Of a DNA stretch of 64,000 nucleotides, positions 1 to 12,671 are shown piece after piece. Made by a program: the position numbers and the translations under genes. Positions within the stretch are counted from its first letter, which is position 1, and the number at the start of each line of letters is the position of its first letter. A model generated the notes under the pieces. That model was given only the letters and a program-made list of their open reading frames with translations. It was not told the DNA's origin and did no database searches. The stretch covers positions 92,936,698 to 93,000,697 of the forward strand of contig OZ025240.1 of assembly GCA_964019155.1 (NCBI GenBank), read 5' to 3'. The stretch comes from Osedax fenrisi (lineage: Eukaryota; Annelida; Polychaeta; Sabellida; Siboglinidae).

Positions 1-1027
1 AATAATACGGGTAAATAAATTCCGATGCAACAATTGTTATTTAAATATTCAAACCGGAAGTACGATTTCGTAAATCTACGTAATGTATTCTAAATTAAAG
101 AAACTCATTTTTACGAAATTATTTACCATCAAATTATTCACGATAAAGTTTGTTTTTAAAAATTTGCGTCGAATTTAAATTTTTCGATTACGTAAATCGA
201 CTAAAAAATGACACTATTTAACGATTATTGGTATCACGTAAATACATATTCAAAAAAGTAAATAATCTATTAAAACCCCGCTGCCCCACTTTATCACCTG
301 TGGTTTTCCTTACGGAAAACGGATCTCGCGTTCGCGAGATCCTAATACTTACACACACACACACACAGACACACAGACATTTTCGCTAATATAGTATAGA
401 TTGCCATGCTAATCATTTATATTATTCGCATTTTAAATTAATTCCATTATAGTTTAATGATATTACTAAATAATGTATTTGGAATATGTATAGAAATACT
501 TATTTATATTACATCCTACATTATTTTCTAAAAATATTCCTTGTTATAAATAATGTTCCATAAATATATATATATATATATCCAACATTATTATAATTGA
601 ACTTAAGTAAAAAAAAAGGGTTAATGTTCCAAATATATATATATATATATATTACTCTTAAAGAACACATGTAATTGTGTTTTTCATTTTTCCTTTTAAA
701 TGTCACCATTATTTATTAAATAATTATATGTAATGTATATTTTCTTCATCAGACCCTTATTTAATATTTTACATTTTGATATTACATAATAAATATCATA
801 ATTAAGTATACGTGTTTATTATTGTATTATACTATACTACTTACTCATAGAAAATATGTATTATTAATAAATTAATATTAATAGTGAATAACATTAATAG
901 TAGTATTTATTATTTTAATATTAGTATTATAGTATAGGTACTAAAAGGTACTACAGTACATATTGGTATTAATGTAGGTCCTACTAAGTACAATACTATC
1001 TTACTAAACTCAGATACATATATAGCA
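1..1027. other. AT-rich intergenic sequence
   Basis: No gene recognised. Besides the two hairpins there is an (AC)n run at 351-375 and short (TA)n tracts near 564 and 634. Short open frames here run through the TA tracts and are not credible. Confidence 0.7.
303..342. other. Two adjacent perfect hairpins
   Basis: GTTTTCC-TTAC-GGAAAAC (303-320) is followed without a gap by GGATCTCGCG-TT-CGCGAGATCC (321-342). They sit in a small GC-rich island ending in an (AC)n run. Possibly the end of a mobile element; type not recognised. Confidence 0.6.
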
Positions 1028-1873
1028 GGGAAAAGTAACCGAATACGGACAGTGCCCGAATGGGGAATAAATATGAATAAAATATGAATAATCATATAGT
1101 TAGTCTAAATAAGTATTTTTTATTTTTTAATTATTCAAAATATTGCTGATATATACAATAAACTGATTTTATATTACGTATTTAAATTTATGAAAACAAT
1201 TTTCAGAAAAAACATAACTATATATTATTAAAAACTAAAGCATTTTAAACATTATATACATAATTGTTATATTTGTTATCAAATATTAATTATATTATAA
1301 GCATATATTTAGAGGTCATATAAATCCCTACTACGGATACCATATACGTCTTAATACGGATACCCTATAACCACTCAGTTCGCAGCGTGTGATCTATTCT
1401 GATTTTTATAATAATATTAATACCACTAATGAACTAAATTTAAAAATGATATTATTTATATATATATATATATATATTATTTAAAGTATACTTGACTTGT
1501 ATTATTAATTAATATAATACAAATTTATAAATTAATTACTAATTAAATTATATTATATTATTCATAAAATTAATTATAAATAATGTAATTGTAATTTATC
1601 TGAAGTCATTTCTTGGGTCATCAATAATATATAGGTTATCTAGTGGTATATAGGGTGTCCGTATTATAACACAGGGTCTCCATATTCGGACATGGGTACT
1701 GAATACGGACACCAACGTTGTCTATGGAATTAAAATATTAAATAACATTTTAAAATCACAATAATATCTATAATCATATTATAATATTATATTGTAATTT
1801 TTGAATAAAATATCGAGTTATAAAATCTTAAGACCATTTATTATTAAAGTGTCCGTTTTAGGTTACTTTTCCC
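1028..1873 (+). mobile_element. TIR element family G, copy 1 (non-autonomous)
   Basis: Ends GGGAAAAGTAACC and GGTTACTTTTCCC are inverted repeats. Internally it shares with the copy at 25583-26524 the segments around CCTACTACGGA, the AATACCACTAATGAA-like run, and a GTGTCCGTATTATAAC block followed by ATTCGGACATGGGTAC. The flank is CA on the left and TA on the right. No transposase frame. Confidence 0.75.
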
Positions 1874-2563
1874 TACAACATATAAACTAAGCTACTAACA
1901 TTAACATAACATTACATAAATACAATTTACATACGTATTCATCGTTTGGAATAAAAATTAAATAAATGTAATAGAATCATGATAGTAAAATATAAAACTT
2001 TTGTTTGGATTTGATAATATTAATTTTTAGTATAAACTTTTATTTATTTTCTGTATTCAATATTATTGATTTCTATATAGTATATTAAAAATGCATTTCA
2101 CAGTATTGATATTTAATCAGTAGTATATACTTATATACATATTCTTATTTTATTATGTAGTTTGATAAAGCTTAAAGCATTTGCTAGTAGCATTTATTTT
2201 ATATATAGGTTTAAAGTTTAAACGAATTCGATAATAATTAAATAATATTCACATTATACCAATTATTAACTGTAATTAAACTATTAACTAAATAATATAT
2301 ATATATATATTTATTTATATTACAAAATTAGTTAATTATTGTAAAAATAATATATTATATTCAAATATTCAAATATAATATATTGAAAATGTAATATATT
2401 AATATATAATTATTATTATAATATATTAATATAATTATTAATATATTAATATATAATATATTAATCTTATACACATATACATACACATTCACATACACTC
2501 TCGCACACATACACATATATACTTTCACACACACACGCGTATACACATACATATAAACACATA

Positions 2564-2613
<50 letters not shown>

Positions 2614-2824
2614 ATATATATATATAAATATATAACTTAATATTATCTTTAATTACTGTAATAAATCAATAATTAAATACTATCCACATAAAGTATTTAT
2701 AATGATGACATATAGTATATAGAGATGTTTATTAATTTATTAGTATATTATTATTTCTGGTTAAATTATTTCTCAAGAGTATTCTAACTATTTCTCTGTC
2801 TATTTTTATATTATTAGTCTTAAT

Positions 2825-2855
<31 letters not shown>

Positions 2856-3194
2856 ATAAAATTCAATTATTCGATCAATCAATACACAAATATTCACACT
2901 TACCTGATATTCATGTCTAACGAGAGTAAACTGTTAAGTAAGTACAGTTACAGTTCGTAAACTGATCACTAGGCGCAGGTGATGCTCCAGTTACTGATGT
3001 ACACACTCGAGTGTAGAGGTATCACATATGACGACTATCATATGAGATAAGCGAGTGCCCAAGCGTACGTGTATACGTTATTCATGGGTGTGTATTTGAA
3101 ACCGGTGTTTCGTTTATTACTAATAATGTCAATATTGACGGTTATATTTGTTTAAATAGATATACATTATATTTTAGATATAAATGACAATACT

Positions 3195-3234
<40 letters not shown>

Positions 3235-3467
3235 TAGCTATATTTGTATCTAGACACAAATCTATTTTGCATCATTTTATACAAATAACATTAGGATAAA
3301 GTCCATATATATATAATAACTATATATTTATATCATCAAGTTATTGCGTCATATACGTTGATATTAAGATTATAATATGTTAGCCGATGACCTATGGGTC
3401 TTAAAATAGTAATTAGAATTGAGCTTATATACTTTGTAAACACATAATAATCGGCTATCATTATAAC
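1874..3467. other. AT-rich spacer with one GC-balanced island
   Basis: Mostly AT-rich, with (TA)n at 2569-2611, 2826-2848 and 3199-3231 and an AC-rich patch at 2470-2550. The segment 2900-3120 has balanced composition and could be a promoter or first exon on either strand. No coding sequence can be supported. Confidence 0.6.
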
Positions 3468-3850
3468 AATGGATACATTTACACGAGAGCGGCTTGGAAG
3501 GAAGATTAGAGTCATATGAAAATAATATCATATTGTTATTTTGTTATTGTTATTTTTATTTGGTGGAGTCCTTTCATCCCATCCAATAACTTTGATGAAG
3601 TTTTCACTTATAACCATATATGGCTATAATGTTCTTTCGAAGCGGCTCTCGTGTTAAGGCATCCATGCATGGTTTTAAACCATGGTTTTAACGAGAGCCG
3701 ATCATTTATTTATACACAATTATATAAGATCATTAATTGGAATTGTTATGAAAATAATATATTATTTTAATTCGGTTAATTATAAAACCCATATATGTAC
3801 TGTGTGTCTGATACCTAATCGACTGAGATACATGAATAGTTTTTACTATG
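3468..3850 (-). mobile_element. tRNA-derived SINE (family S), with a nested inverted fragment
   Basis: The minus strand carries a degenerate tRNA-like head (near 3800-3840, TATCTCAGTCGATTAGGTAT) and the family body (3535-3735). A + strand fragment of the same body (ACACGAGAGCGGCTT, 3475-3520) lies beside it, so the locus can fold back. Same family as copies near 28.4, 29.4 and 54.5 kb. Confidence 0.65.
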
Positions 3851-4997
3851 TATATATTTTGTATATAAATTTTCGATTTTCGTTATGGATAATAAATATA
3901 ATTATAGTAGAATAGAATATATTTAACTATAGTTAAAATAAAATTACTCCCAATAAATATCTATAAATATAAATATAATACATTAAGTTTATATATATAT
4001 AATTATAGAATATATAGAATTATATAATCATGAAAATATTCGTGTACGGTAAAGGTACTCAAGTAGAATTCTAAACGATCCAGATGAAAAATATAGTTTA
4101 AATTCGCTAGTATTGTAAATCATTATGGTCTGGATGTTATAACTTATCTGAATGGACACTATACATATTATATTATATGTATTGCTGGTAGGCTATATAC
4201 GTGGATATATTTACAGTTATATATGGAAACGAAATATTACTATGGAGGCTATACATTCACTGAAAACGGATAGTGTAAAGTACTCGAATACTGACGTGCG
4301 CATAATATCGACACCCTTGAGATCTTCTAAATTATGGCACTAAACAAAAAATAATTAAAATAGAAATGTTAATTAATATAATATTAATATATATATATTT
4401 TTTTTAATATTTATATTTTTTTAATTATAAACAACAAATGTCGTTACGACTCAAATTTATGAAAATTTCGAAGTACCACATTTATTCTCAGTTTTTTAAC
4501 AATTTAAATATTTTAAATCCACATATAGATATAATTATATTTTACAATAAAAAGTGTAATACAAATGTTATATCCTATCATAATTTGTTGCAAAGTTATT
4601 AAAGTTTTCCTAAGCAACATACATTTTCATAATAATAATACCCTAATTTCACATAACATGGAAACTGTTGGACAATAATTACAAAAACTGGCTACCCTAA
4701 TGGACATGTCCATTACACTCCCGTTAAGGCGGATATAATATAATGCGTTTTTTATAGATTAAAGACACTTATTGCACTTATAAGTTATATAATAGTTAGA
4801 AAGTAAAATCCGAAAAAAAATATCTTGCGACAAATACTATTTACTAGAAATTGTACATATATATATTATATAATGCACAAATATTCTATATAATAGATGA
4901 TAATAATTTTAACATGATTAGATACAAATATACTTTAAATGTAAATATTATAACTTTGTATACATCAATTATCAATAATAATCTATACAAGTAATAC

Positions 4998-5042
<45 letters not shown>

Positions 5043-5180
5043 TCTCTTGTTTCACTCCTCCTTCTATTACTTTAATCCGTAACTTGATTCTCACTGCTAA
5101 TTCCATTTTCCCAATTGACCCATAACACTGGTCGTTTTCAAGAACATTCTCCCTATAACTGAAAATGCGATACTTTACTT
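3851..5180. other. AT-rich intergenic sequence
   Basis: Nothing recognised besides AT-rich sequence and a (TA)n tract at 5007-5036. Short frames show no family signature. Confidence 0.65.
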
Positions 5181-5184
5181 GATA

Positions 5185-6540
5185 TCTCAATCACTTGACG
5201 ATGGAATCACAGTCAGATCCCTGAAATATACCAGCATTAATCCCATCCTTAAAAAATCGTATCTTGATCGATATGTATTGACCAATTACCGACCGATCTC
5301 ACAACTTCCAATATTAAGTAAGATCATGGAACGTGTGGTCAGTCGTCAGCTCATCAATTACCTTGAAAATAACAATCTACTTGATTACTTTCAAAGTGCT
5401 TATAGAAAATCTTTCTCTACTGAGACTGCCCTCACTCATGTCACTGACATGATTCATAACTTGCTTTATTGCGTCTTATTGCGTACAACTACTCCTGATT
5501 GACCTATATAGTGCATTTGACATGTTCAACCATTTGATCCTCATTAACCGTATAATCGAACTTGGTATTGAAGGTTCCCCCCTTAAGTGGCTGATGTCGT
5601 TCATCACTGATCGAACTTCATCTTTTAAAATCAATAACTTCATATCACCTCCTACCAAAATTCTTAAAGGGGTCCCTCGGGGATCAGTTATTGGCCCCCT
5701 TCGCTTCTCTATATACTTACGTCCTACCTCTAATATTATTCGCATATATCCTAATATGTACTACCACATCTATGCTAATGACATTCAACTACTACTGAAA
5801 CTGCCCATTGACTCTATGAACTCTAACTCTGCGCTGTATGATTGTACCTCTGAGATTACTTACTAACAAATAACTCTTAGTCAATACTTCCAAAACTGAA
5901 CTTCTTAACATCTCGAAGTTAATTGACGGTATAATAATTAAGCCTTCTGAATCTGTGTGCAATATTAGTGTTTTAATTGATAGTACTCTATCGTACGGTG
6001 CTCATATCAATGCAATCTCTAAATCCGCTAATCTCTATTTGAGAAAAATCACATTAAAAAATATTGTTCGCCCAACATCACTAAGCGCCTTCTCAACCCC
6101 GTAGTTCTATCTCGAATAGGCTATTGTTGTTCTTTATTCCACAGCATTAAGAACTCTGAAGTTATAAAAGTTGACCGAATTATTCGCTCATCCGTAAGAT
6201 AATTCATAGGCTTAAGCGACGCGATCATGCCGCATTTAACTGACATACACCAATTCAATATGAAATGGCTATCGTTTAGAAAACGGTGTCAAATTAGGCT
6301 TCTCTGCATAACACAGAAAACACTCTTCCTAATTAGACCTGCATACTTACGTGGATTTCTCAATCATCGCAACATCCTCCTACATCTGCGCTCGTCTAAT
6401 GCCACACTACATGATTAACCTGTTACTCGTAACGTGATGCGTTCTCGCTCCTTTTAAAGCATGGCTCCTACTGCATGATATTTGCTGCCTTACGTATTTG
6501 CTAATAGTCTGAAAGACTATTTAAATTTAAACTTAAATTA
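5185..6540 (+). mobile_element. CR1/L2-like LINE, reverse transcriptase relic
   Basis: Several frames together give the RT: NYRPISQLPILSKIMERVV and STETALTHV (5279-5450), GVPRGSVIGPLRFSIYL (5671-5718), YHIYANDIQLL (5763-5796), then the thumb and C-terminal region to LKWLSF-like and PAYLRGFLNH segments (6227-6420). At least three frameshifts or stops separate the pieces. The catalytic YADD motif reads YAND, so it is dead. The 5' part (endonuclease) is absent. Confidence 0.9.
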
Positions 6541-6599
6541 ACCCTTTCTTTGATGTTGATCTCGTTCCATCTATATTTTTATATATTATATTGCTACCT

Positions 6600-7599
6600 T
6601 ATTTAAAAGGGTAATTGGTAAAGGAATACCGTAAGAATGCATCCTATCTCCATTGCTATTCAATATCTATGCAGAAAGAATAATTCTAGATGTCCTGGAA
6701 AAGTGGGATAAAGGTATTAACATAGGTGGAAAGTAAGTTACTAACCTGAGATATGTTGACGATACTACATTGGTAGCAGGAACAAAAGATGATCTCACAG
6801 AGCTAATTACAAAATTCAAAAGAACAAGCGAAGTAGCCGTATTATATTTAAATTTCAAGAAAACAAAGGTGATGACTACAGGTAAATTGGACCATATAAT
6901 AGTAGATGATAACAATATCGAAATCGTTGGTAAAGTTATCTTCATGGGAGTCCTAATTACAAATGATAGAGTTACGAAGAAGACTGGTAATGGGAAAATG
7001 TGACATGGGAAGTCTGAAACGTATATTCAAATTTAGAGACATTAGACTAAAGACAAAAATAATTATTGTTCAAACACTGTTATTTCCAATTATCCTTTAT
7101 TGAGCAGAAACCTGGACTATCAAAAAGGCAGATAGGAAAACAAGTGGTGTTTTTTAACTATGGTGCTGGAGTAAACTGCTCGGAGTTAACTATTTAGATA
7201 GGAAGAGAAATACTGAGATAATTGATATAATGCAACCTAAAATAACGCTCGAAACCAGAATTATCAAGGCTGCCCTATCTTTTTTCAGACACGTTGTTAG
7301 ATCAGTTATGATGGAATTGCAAATGATGCTGGGAAGAATGGAAGGTCGGCTAGGAAGAGGTAGACAACATTGCACTTGACACTCTCTAATGATATTATGA
7401 ATCTCCGACTAGATGCTAGAGACAGAGCGGGATGGAGAATAGCTATCATGGATGTCGCCAGGGGTCGGTTTTGACTCGACGGTACAAGGTAATAAGGTAA
7501 TATTATGTATTGTTATTATTTCGATTTGTTTGTTAGTTCCCAACACCAGTGAGGGTAATCGTTCTTTACCATATTTTATGTATAAATAAACCATCCTAT
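6600..7599 (+). mobile_element. RTE-type LINE, 3' half of ORF and tail (relic)
   Basis: RYVDDTTLVAGTKDDLTEL (6751-6810) carries an intact DD in the RT motif; then LNFKKTKVMTTGKLD, TLLFPIILY with AETWTIKKADRK, LETRIIKAALSFFRHVVRS, LGRMEGRLGRGRQ and DRAGWRIAIMDVARG, the C-terminal signature of RTE/BovB-like elements. In-frame stops at several places. The element ends AATAAACC plus (ATCCT)3 at 7585-7599, a microsatellite-type tail instead of poly-A. Confidence 0.88.
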
Positions 7600-7606
7600 C
7601 CTATCC

Positions 7607-7642
<36 letters not shown>

Positions 7643-7673
7643 TCAGAATTTAGGCATAAGGTAATCGAAGAAG

Positions 7674-7726
<53 letters not shown>

Positions 7727-7800
7727 ATCTGAATTTAGGCATGACCATGGTAAACGAAGAATTGCGATACTTATCTAGTCGTTTACCCAATATATATATA
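7600..7800. repeat. Local tandem duplication with (TAA)n and (TA)n
   Basis: A block of (AAT)n, then ATATCAGAATTTAGGCAT and CGAAGAA (7606-7673), is repeated as ATATCTGAATTTAGGCAT and CGAAGAA (7711-7765), with a (TA)n tract of about 34 bp between them. Confidence 0.7.
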
Positions 7801-7819
7801 TATATATATAAATATCTAG

Positions 7820-7900
7820 GGTATCAGTAATATGTCCAAAGGTGTCCGTATTCTAGACAGTGTTCATAATATGGACACCCATGTTATTTCAAAATAAAAC
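7820..7900. mobile_element. Remnant of TIR element family G
   Basis: GTGTCCGTATT, ATATGGACACCC and CATGTTATTTCAAAATAAA resemble the internal diagnostic block of family G. Only about 80 bp remain. Confidence 0.35.
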
Positions 7901-8219
7901 AAACTAAACTACATTTTAAAATAGCTATTATATGTATATAGTATATACATATATGTTTTAGATTATACATATAGTATATGTATAATGTATATACTATATA
8001 CCAACTTAATATATATAAATAACATTTGGAAACATTTAATTAACAAATAATAAAATGGTGATTATTGTTATGGTTTCATTATTCGAGTACTCTCCCCTAT
8101 TATATAATATATGTAGTGGAATTACTATGGATACTATATCAAATTGTCCATAGACACTGAAATTAGGTATACCTATTCATCATTTATAATAACATATATG
8201 GTAGTGGTAGAACAAATAC

Positions 8220-8710
8220 GAGTTAATAAAAATAGTTTTTTAAACACTTAAATAAATCATAAATGATTTTTCAAAAGTGTATATATATATAATACAAATA
8301 AGTAAGTAAAACAATAAATACCATTAATAATAATAAAATAAAATAGATAATAAACACAAACAATATTAGTATTACAGGTTGCCACCTGAGATCAATTGTT
8401 GTATATATTTAGTTATCATGATATTAAGTGGAATTTCAAAAAGAACCATTGGAATTTAATGCATATCAATAATATATATATATATTGATTGATTGATTGA
8501 TTGAATGTTTATTTAGACACTTAAATAAATCATAAATGAGTTCTCAAAAGTATATATATAGAATACAAATAATAAAAGTAGGTAAACAATAAATAGCATT
8601 AATAATAATAAAATAAAATTGAATAAGTCGTACGGAAATTAATAAATAAAATAACAATGACAAACAATATTAGTATTTTGCATGTATCAATATTTAACTA
8701 TTTATATTAT
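8220..8710 (-). mobile_element. Two LINE 3' tails in direct repeat
   Basis: 8245-8380 and 8515-8690 share AAACACTTAAATAAATCATA (GACACTT in the second), TCTCAAAAGT-like, AATACAAATAA and CAATATTAGTATT. The second begins with (GATT)n at 8485-8504 and GTTTATTTAGACAC. The layout matches the 3' end of the LINE at 60.15 kb, so these are 5'-truncated minus-strand copies. The second has about 40 bp more than the first. Confidence 0.6.
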
Positions 8711-9298
8711 ATGTATAATAATGTTATTTATTTAAGATATATTTTATATGTTTAATGATCTATATATATAATAAAAACATTTAATAATATTTTATGATTA
8801 TAATTAAAATATAAAGTATTCAATTATAGAATATATGATACAAATGTAAGTAATAATTATTATATTTACTTAATTATAATTATAATTATTAGTTTAAACT
8901 AATAAATTAATACTTATTATGTTTATTTTATAAGCATATATATATATATATATATATATATTAATTATACTTATAATTATATGGATATATGAATGTTTCG
9001 TTATATATAATAGCTATATATATTAATGTATTATATTAATATTAAAAGAGTTGGCATCCAACATTCTAAAATATATTGTATATAGTATATTTTATTATAT
9101 TTTAAACATATTGTTATGTAACTTTTATTTTATTTAATGAATTATTAATCTAATTAATGTAATTAGATTAATTAAATATATTCACTATTAATAAATAAAT
9201 ATCTATTAATTTACATTGAAATACTTCTGTACTGAATTCCATATGTACCAATATTATATCTATATATAGATATTGTGTTAGAAAATTGAATGTATATA

Positions 9299-9344
<46 letters not shown>

Positions 9345-9345
9345 T
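8711..9345. other. AT-rich spacer
   Basis: No gene or element recognised; (TA)n at 8937-8961 and 9301-9342. Confidence 0.65.
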
Positions 9346-9347
9346 AG

Positions 9348-9586
9348 GGTCTATGGCTCAGTGGGACAACCAAAATCAAGTAAGCCATAGGTCTCGTTTT
9401 CGACTCTAGGAAGTCATTGTTTTTCTCTTGTGTTTATCAATAACTTAATAAACGTTTAATCAAAACACAAGAAACAATCTGTTAATATTTGTATGGATTG
9501 TCCGGGGCCCCTGATAGTTATTTATAACATGTACAAGTCTATAACTTCTTGAGTGGTCCATTTGTATCCGCTATTTGTATTGTATT

Positions 9587-9590
<4 letters not shown>
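9348..9590 (+). mobile_element. tRNA-like SINE, second type
   Basis: GGGTCTATGGCTCAGTGGGA (A-box-like) and CTCGTTTTCGACTCTAGG (B-box-like) lie about 40 nt apart, followed by a body with an inverted CTTGTGTTTATCAA / TAATCAAAACACAAG motif and ending in a long (TA)n. The body shows no similarity to family S. The split is wrong for a functional tRNA, so I call it a SINE head. Confidence 0.5.

Positions 9591-9661
<71 letters not shown>
9591..9661. repeat. (TA)n microsatellite, about 70 bp
   Basis: Uninterrupted TA dinucleotides following the SINE body. Confidence 0.95.
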
Positions 9662-9664
<3 letters not shown>

Positions 9665-9872
9665 CGTTCGTATATAGCATTCGTTCCATTTTCCAAAAAT
9701 TCTTTACTTTAAAATATTAAAATATAATGCATTATCATAAAAACTATGTATAATACGCCAATCATATGTTCCTTATCTATGATTTATAAACATATGCATA
9801 TACAGCATATAATACACATTATTGTATAGTATGCTATATATTACTATTATATTTTAAATATATATTACATTG

Positions 9873-9875
<3 letters not shown>

Positions 9876-9936
<61 letters not shown>
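9876..9936. repeat. (TA)n microsatellite, about 60 bp
   Basis: Uninterrupted TA dinucleotides. Confidence 0.95.
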
Positions 9937-9938
<2 letters not shown>

Positions 9939-10369
9939 TAACATGTATTTGTAGATACTTTTGTATCGATGTTGAGTATGCATTATTACTTGTGTATATT
10001 CAGAATAGCAACAAAGAAGCTGTGCGGGATGAAGCTATATTTTATGTGAATTCCTATCGAATATGGTAAGTAACCTATAGGTATACCAATGCATATATAG
10101 TATCGAGGTGCCATTTACTAAGTGCAATGATGCTATACTGCTACAACCTCTCTTAAGAATATTAGAACGTGACTAAACATACAGTGAATTATATTAAACT
10201 AACTTATCCTAACAACTATTACATTATACTATAGTATAGTGGTGGAATCTCGCACCCCTAACTATATTGTTACTCGGTTGTACTTATAGTATACTATAAT
10301 GCCATATCCACTATCTTAGTATGTAATTTCCCATAGTTATGAATGCTATATATATATATATATAAATTG
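9937..10369. other. Spacer before LINE fragment
   Basis: No gene seen. Contains a 50-bp block near 10220-10275 (TATAGTATAGTGGTGGAATC) that recurs around 11005-11055. Confidence 0.6.
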
Positions 10370-10770
10370 AAAACGATGAAAATTGTGCAACGCTCGACTA
10401 TCTCTGCTCACTATGAATCTGCTTTCTCTGTGGTAGCTCCAAAATACTGGAATTATCTACCATATGACATGAGGTGTTTGAAATCCTTGTCACTATTTAA
10501 ATGTAAACTCTCCACGCACCTATTAACATTGTAACCTACCCTCCCTTTTCCTTTATTTTTATGTCATAACTTAAGTTGAGAAGGGGGTGTGATCTTTTCT
10601 TTTTTTTCTTCAAAATAATATTACTTTTAAATATGAAAATATATCCATTATCTTTAAAATAATTTATAATATGGCATTCAAGAGTAACTATATATGCCTT
10701 ATCTATGCATTATAAACATACTGCTGTACAATATATAATCACATTATTATGTAATATATAAATTACACAC
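10370..10770 (+). mobile_element. CR1/L2-like LINE, C-terminal end and 3' UTR
   Basis: An open frame ends with FSVVAPKYWNYLPYDMR and SLSLFKCKLSTHLLTL then stop at 10534. This is the standard C-terminus of CR1/L2-type ORF2 (VAAPKLWNSLP and SLSSFK..LKTHL). The following 230 bp is 3' UTR; a related piece (CCTTATCTATG and ATTATAAACATA-like segments) occurs at 9700-9860. Confidence 0.8.
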
Positions 10771-10828
10771 ACAAATCTTTAGAAGCTTATATCTCGTTCC
10801 CACCCTTCTAGGATTGGGTTGACGTTTC

Positions 10829-10867
<39 letters not shown>

Positions 10868-11687
10868 ACTAAACAAGAATACGAAATTCTCGTATAACAT
10901 ATCTAAACTATTATGTTAAACCACTGTTAAAACTCTATATATATATTACACTAGCATTCACAACTAACAGACGTTACGTACTACGGACAACAATGGTAAT
11001 GGCATTATAGTAGTATAGTGGTGCAATCTTGCACCACTATAATGCTATTGTTACTTATCAGTGTTACTTAAATTATAACAATTTTTATAGAATAGAAAAA
11101 TAGTTCCGGACTTTTTAGTAAAGCAACATTCATAAAATCAATATTTTGAGAAAACAGCTATCAAAGTTTAGTGAAATATTGTCATGCAATTATAAGTATC
11201 ATGCACTTTAATCATCATACAAATTATAAACATCATTCATACACATAAATATTACGAATTTAAGTATAGTCTTTTCATGAAATGATAGATAAATAATTAT
11301 ATATCTTGTTTTCAATATAATATATTTTTTTTTAAATACAATTTTGAACGTAGTGCATCTCCTTAAGAGTTTTTGTAGTATATGCTACTTATATTATATA
11401 TTATTAAATAATAGTATAGCATAATTGAATACATTACACGGTATCAACATATATACTTTTTACTTGCCAAATTCATTTATATTGAAATTATTGTAAATAA
11501 TTTTCAATATTCGTAAATTTCTGTCTTTTTTTTGAAAATAAAACACGAAGTTTGCTAATTATTTGGATAAAATAAAATAAACAACATGTTTATAATATAT
11601 ATAGTATATAACTAATGCATATTAACATTGATATAAAGTATCCACAATTACATGTCATCTATATATATATAATATATACTGTAATAA

Positions 11688-11722
<35 letters not shown>

Positions 11723-12428
11723 GCAAATATTATTGTAATATATTGCATAGGTACTATAATACAATTTACTAATACTGTAATATATTGTAACTTCACTTGA
11801 AATCTGGTATTATTTTACATATATGAATATTTGCATAATATTACAAACGTAGGTTTGTAAGTACTATTACAAACCTACTAGTATAATATATAACTAAATA
11901 TATATATTGAGTATACTCAATAAAGAAATAATCATCCCCGATTACATTAAATAATTGAACATACGATGCAGAATTTACGTCATATAGGATGAAAATGCAT
12001 ATTAATATGATTAATAAGCTATTCGAACAATAAGGAGATAATTCTATAGCTTTATATATGAATATGTACGAACAATAATAAGTACATAAATTCCCGATAG
12101 TGAAATTATAAATAAAAAACATCACGCAATATGACTAATACTACACGTTGTTCGTTGATAATTCCTATAACGGAATAACACGCCAACTAATGTATATTAT
12201 ACGAACCTACAGATAACGACAATCGTAACATATGCATCATATCTAAACTATGACGTAATACTTTTTACGGTCACGTGTCGAACCTATAAATATATCGTTA
12301 TCTATGTGGATGTCATCATTCATTGTGCATTAGCTATCTCCCTAGTACAGTATAGCGTCAACACGACTCTGTTAGCGTAGGAAAACCACGACGAATAAGG
12401 TTAGCTAGTTAACTAACAATAGTACCTC
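10771..12428. other. AT-rich intergenic sequence with a GC-balanced end
   Basis: Mostly AT-rich; (TA)n at 10831-10863 and 11694-11720. The last 250 bp are more balanced and contain CCTATAAATATA (12282-12293), a possible TATA box, but no exon can be supported. Confidence 0.55.
11015..11040. other. Perfect 12-bp hairpin
   Basis: ATAGTGGTGCAA-TC-TTGCACCACTAT. A mismatched version of the same block (GTGGTGGAATCTCGCACC) occurs near 10240, suggesting a dispersed element end. Confidence 0.7.
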
Positions 12429-12671
12429 CCCAGCAAACAGTAATAGCAGCATAATAGCAGCATATTATACTTTTAAATTAATAGTAGCATAATATTAACA
12501 TAATATACTTTAAATAGCAGCATAACAGCAGCATAATAGCACGAAAAATTAATAGCAGCATAATATACATTTAATAGCAGGATAATATCAGCATAACAGC
12601 AAAATGTAAACATTTGAGGCTATTGCATATGCTGTTATGCTGCTATTATGCTGCTATTACTGTTTGCTGGG
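12429..12671. mobile_element. MITE family C, copy 1 (243 bp)
   Basis: CCCAGCAAACAGTAATAGCA at the left and its inverted form ending GCTATTACTGTTTGCTGGG at the right. The interior is built from AGCAGCATAAT-type repeats plus AATGTAAACATTTGAGGCTA. TC flanks both ends (12427-12428 and 12672-12673), a 2-bp target duplication. No coding capacity. Confidence 0.88.

Noticed and set aside
9348..9420. Functional tRNA gene
   Set aside because: Box-like motifs are present but no consistent acceptor stem or anticodon arm can be drawn; better read as a SINE head.
11841..12125. 94-codon minus-strand frame
   Set aside because: Composition typical of AT-rich noncoding DNA (Ile, Tyr, Phe, Asn); no motif and no neighbouring exon.
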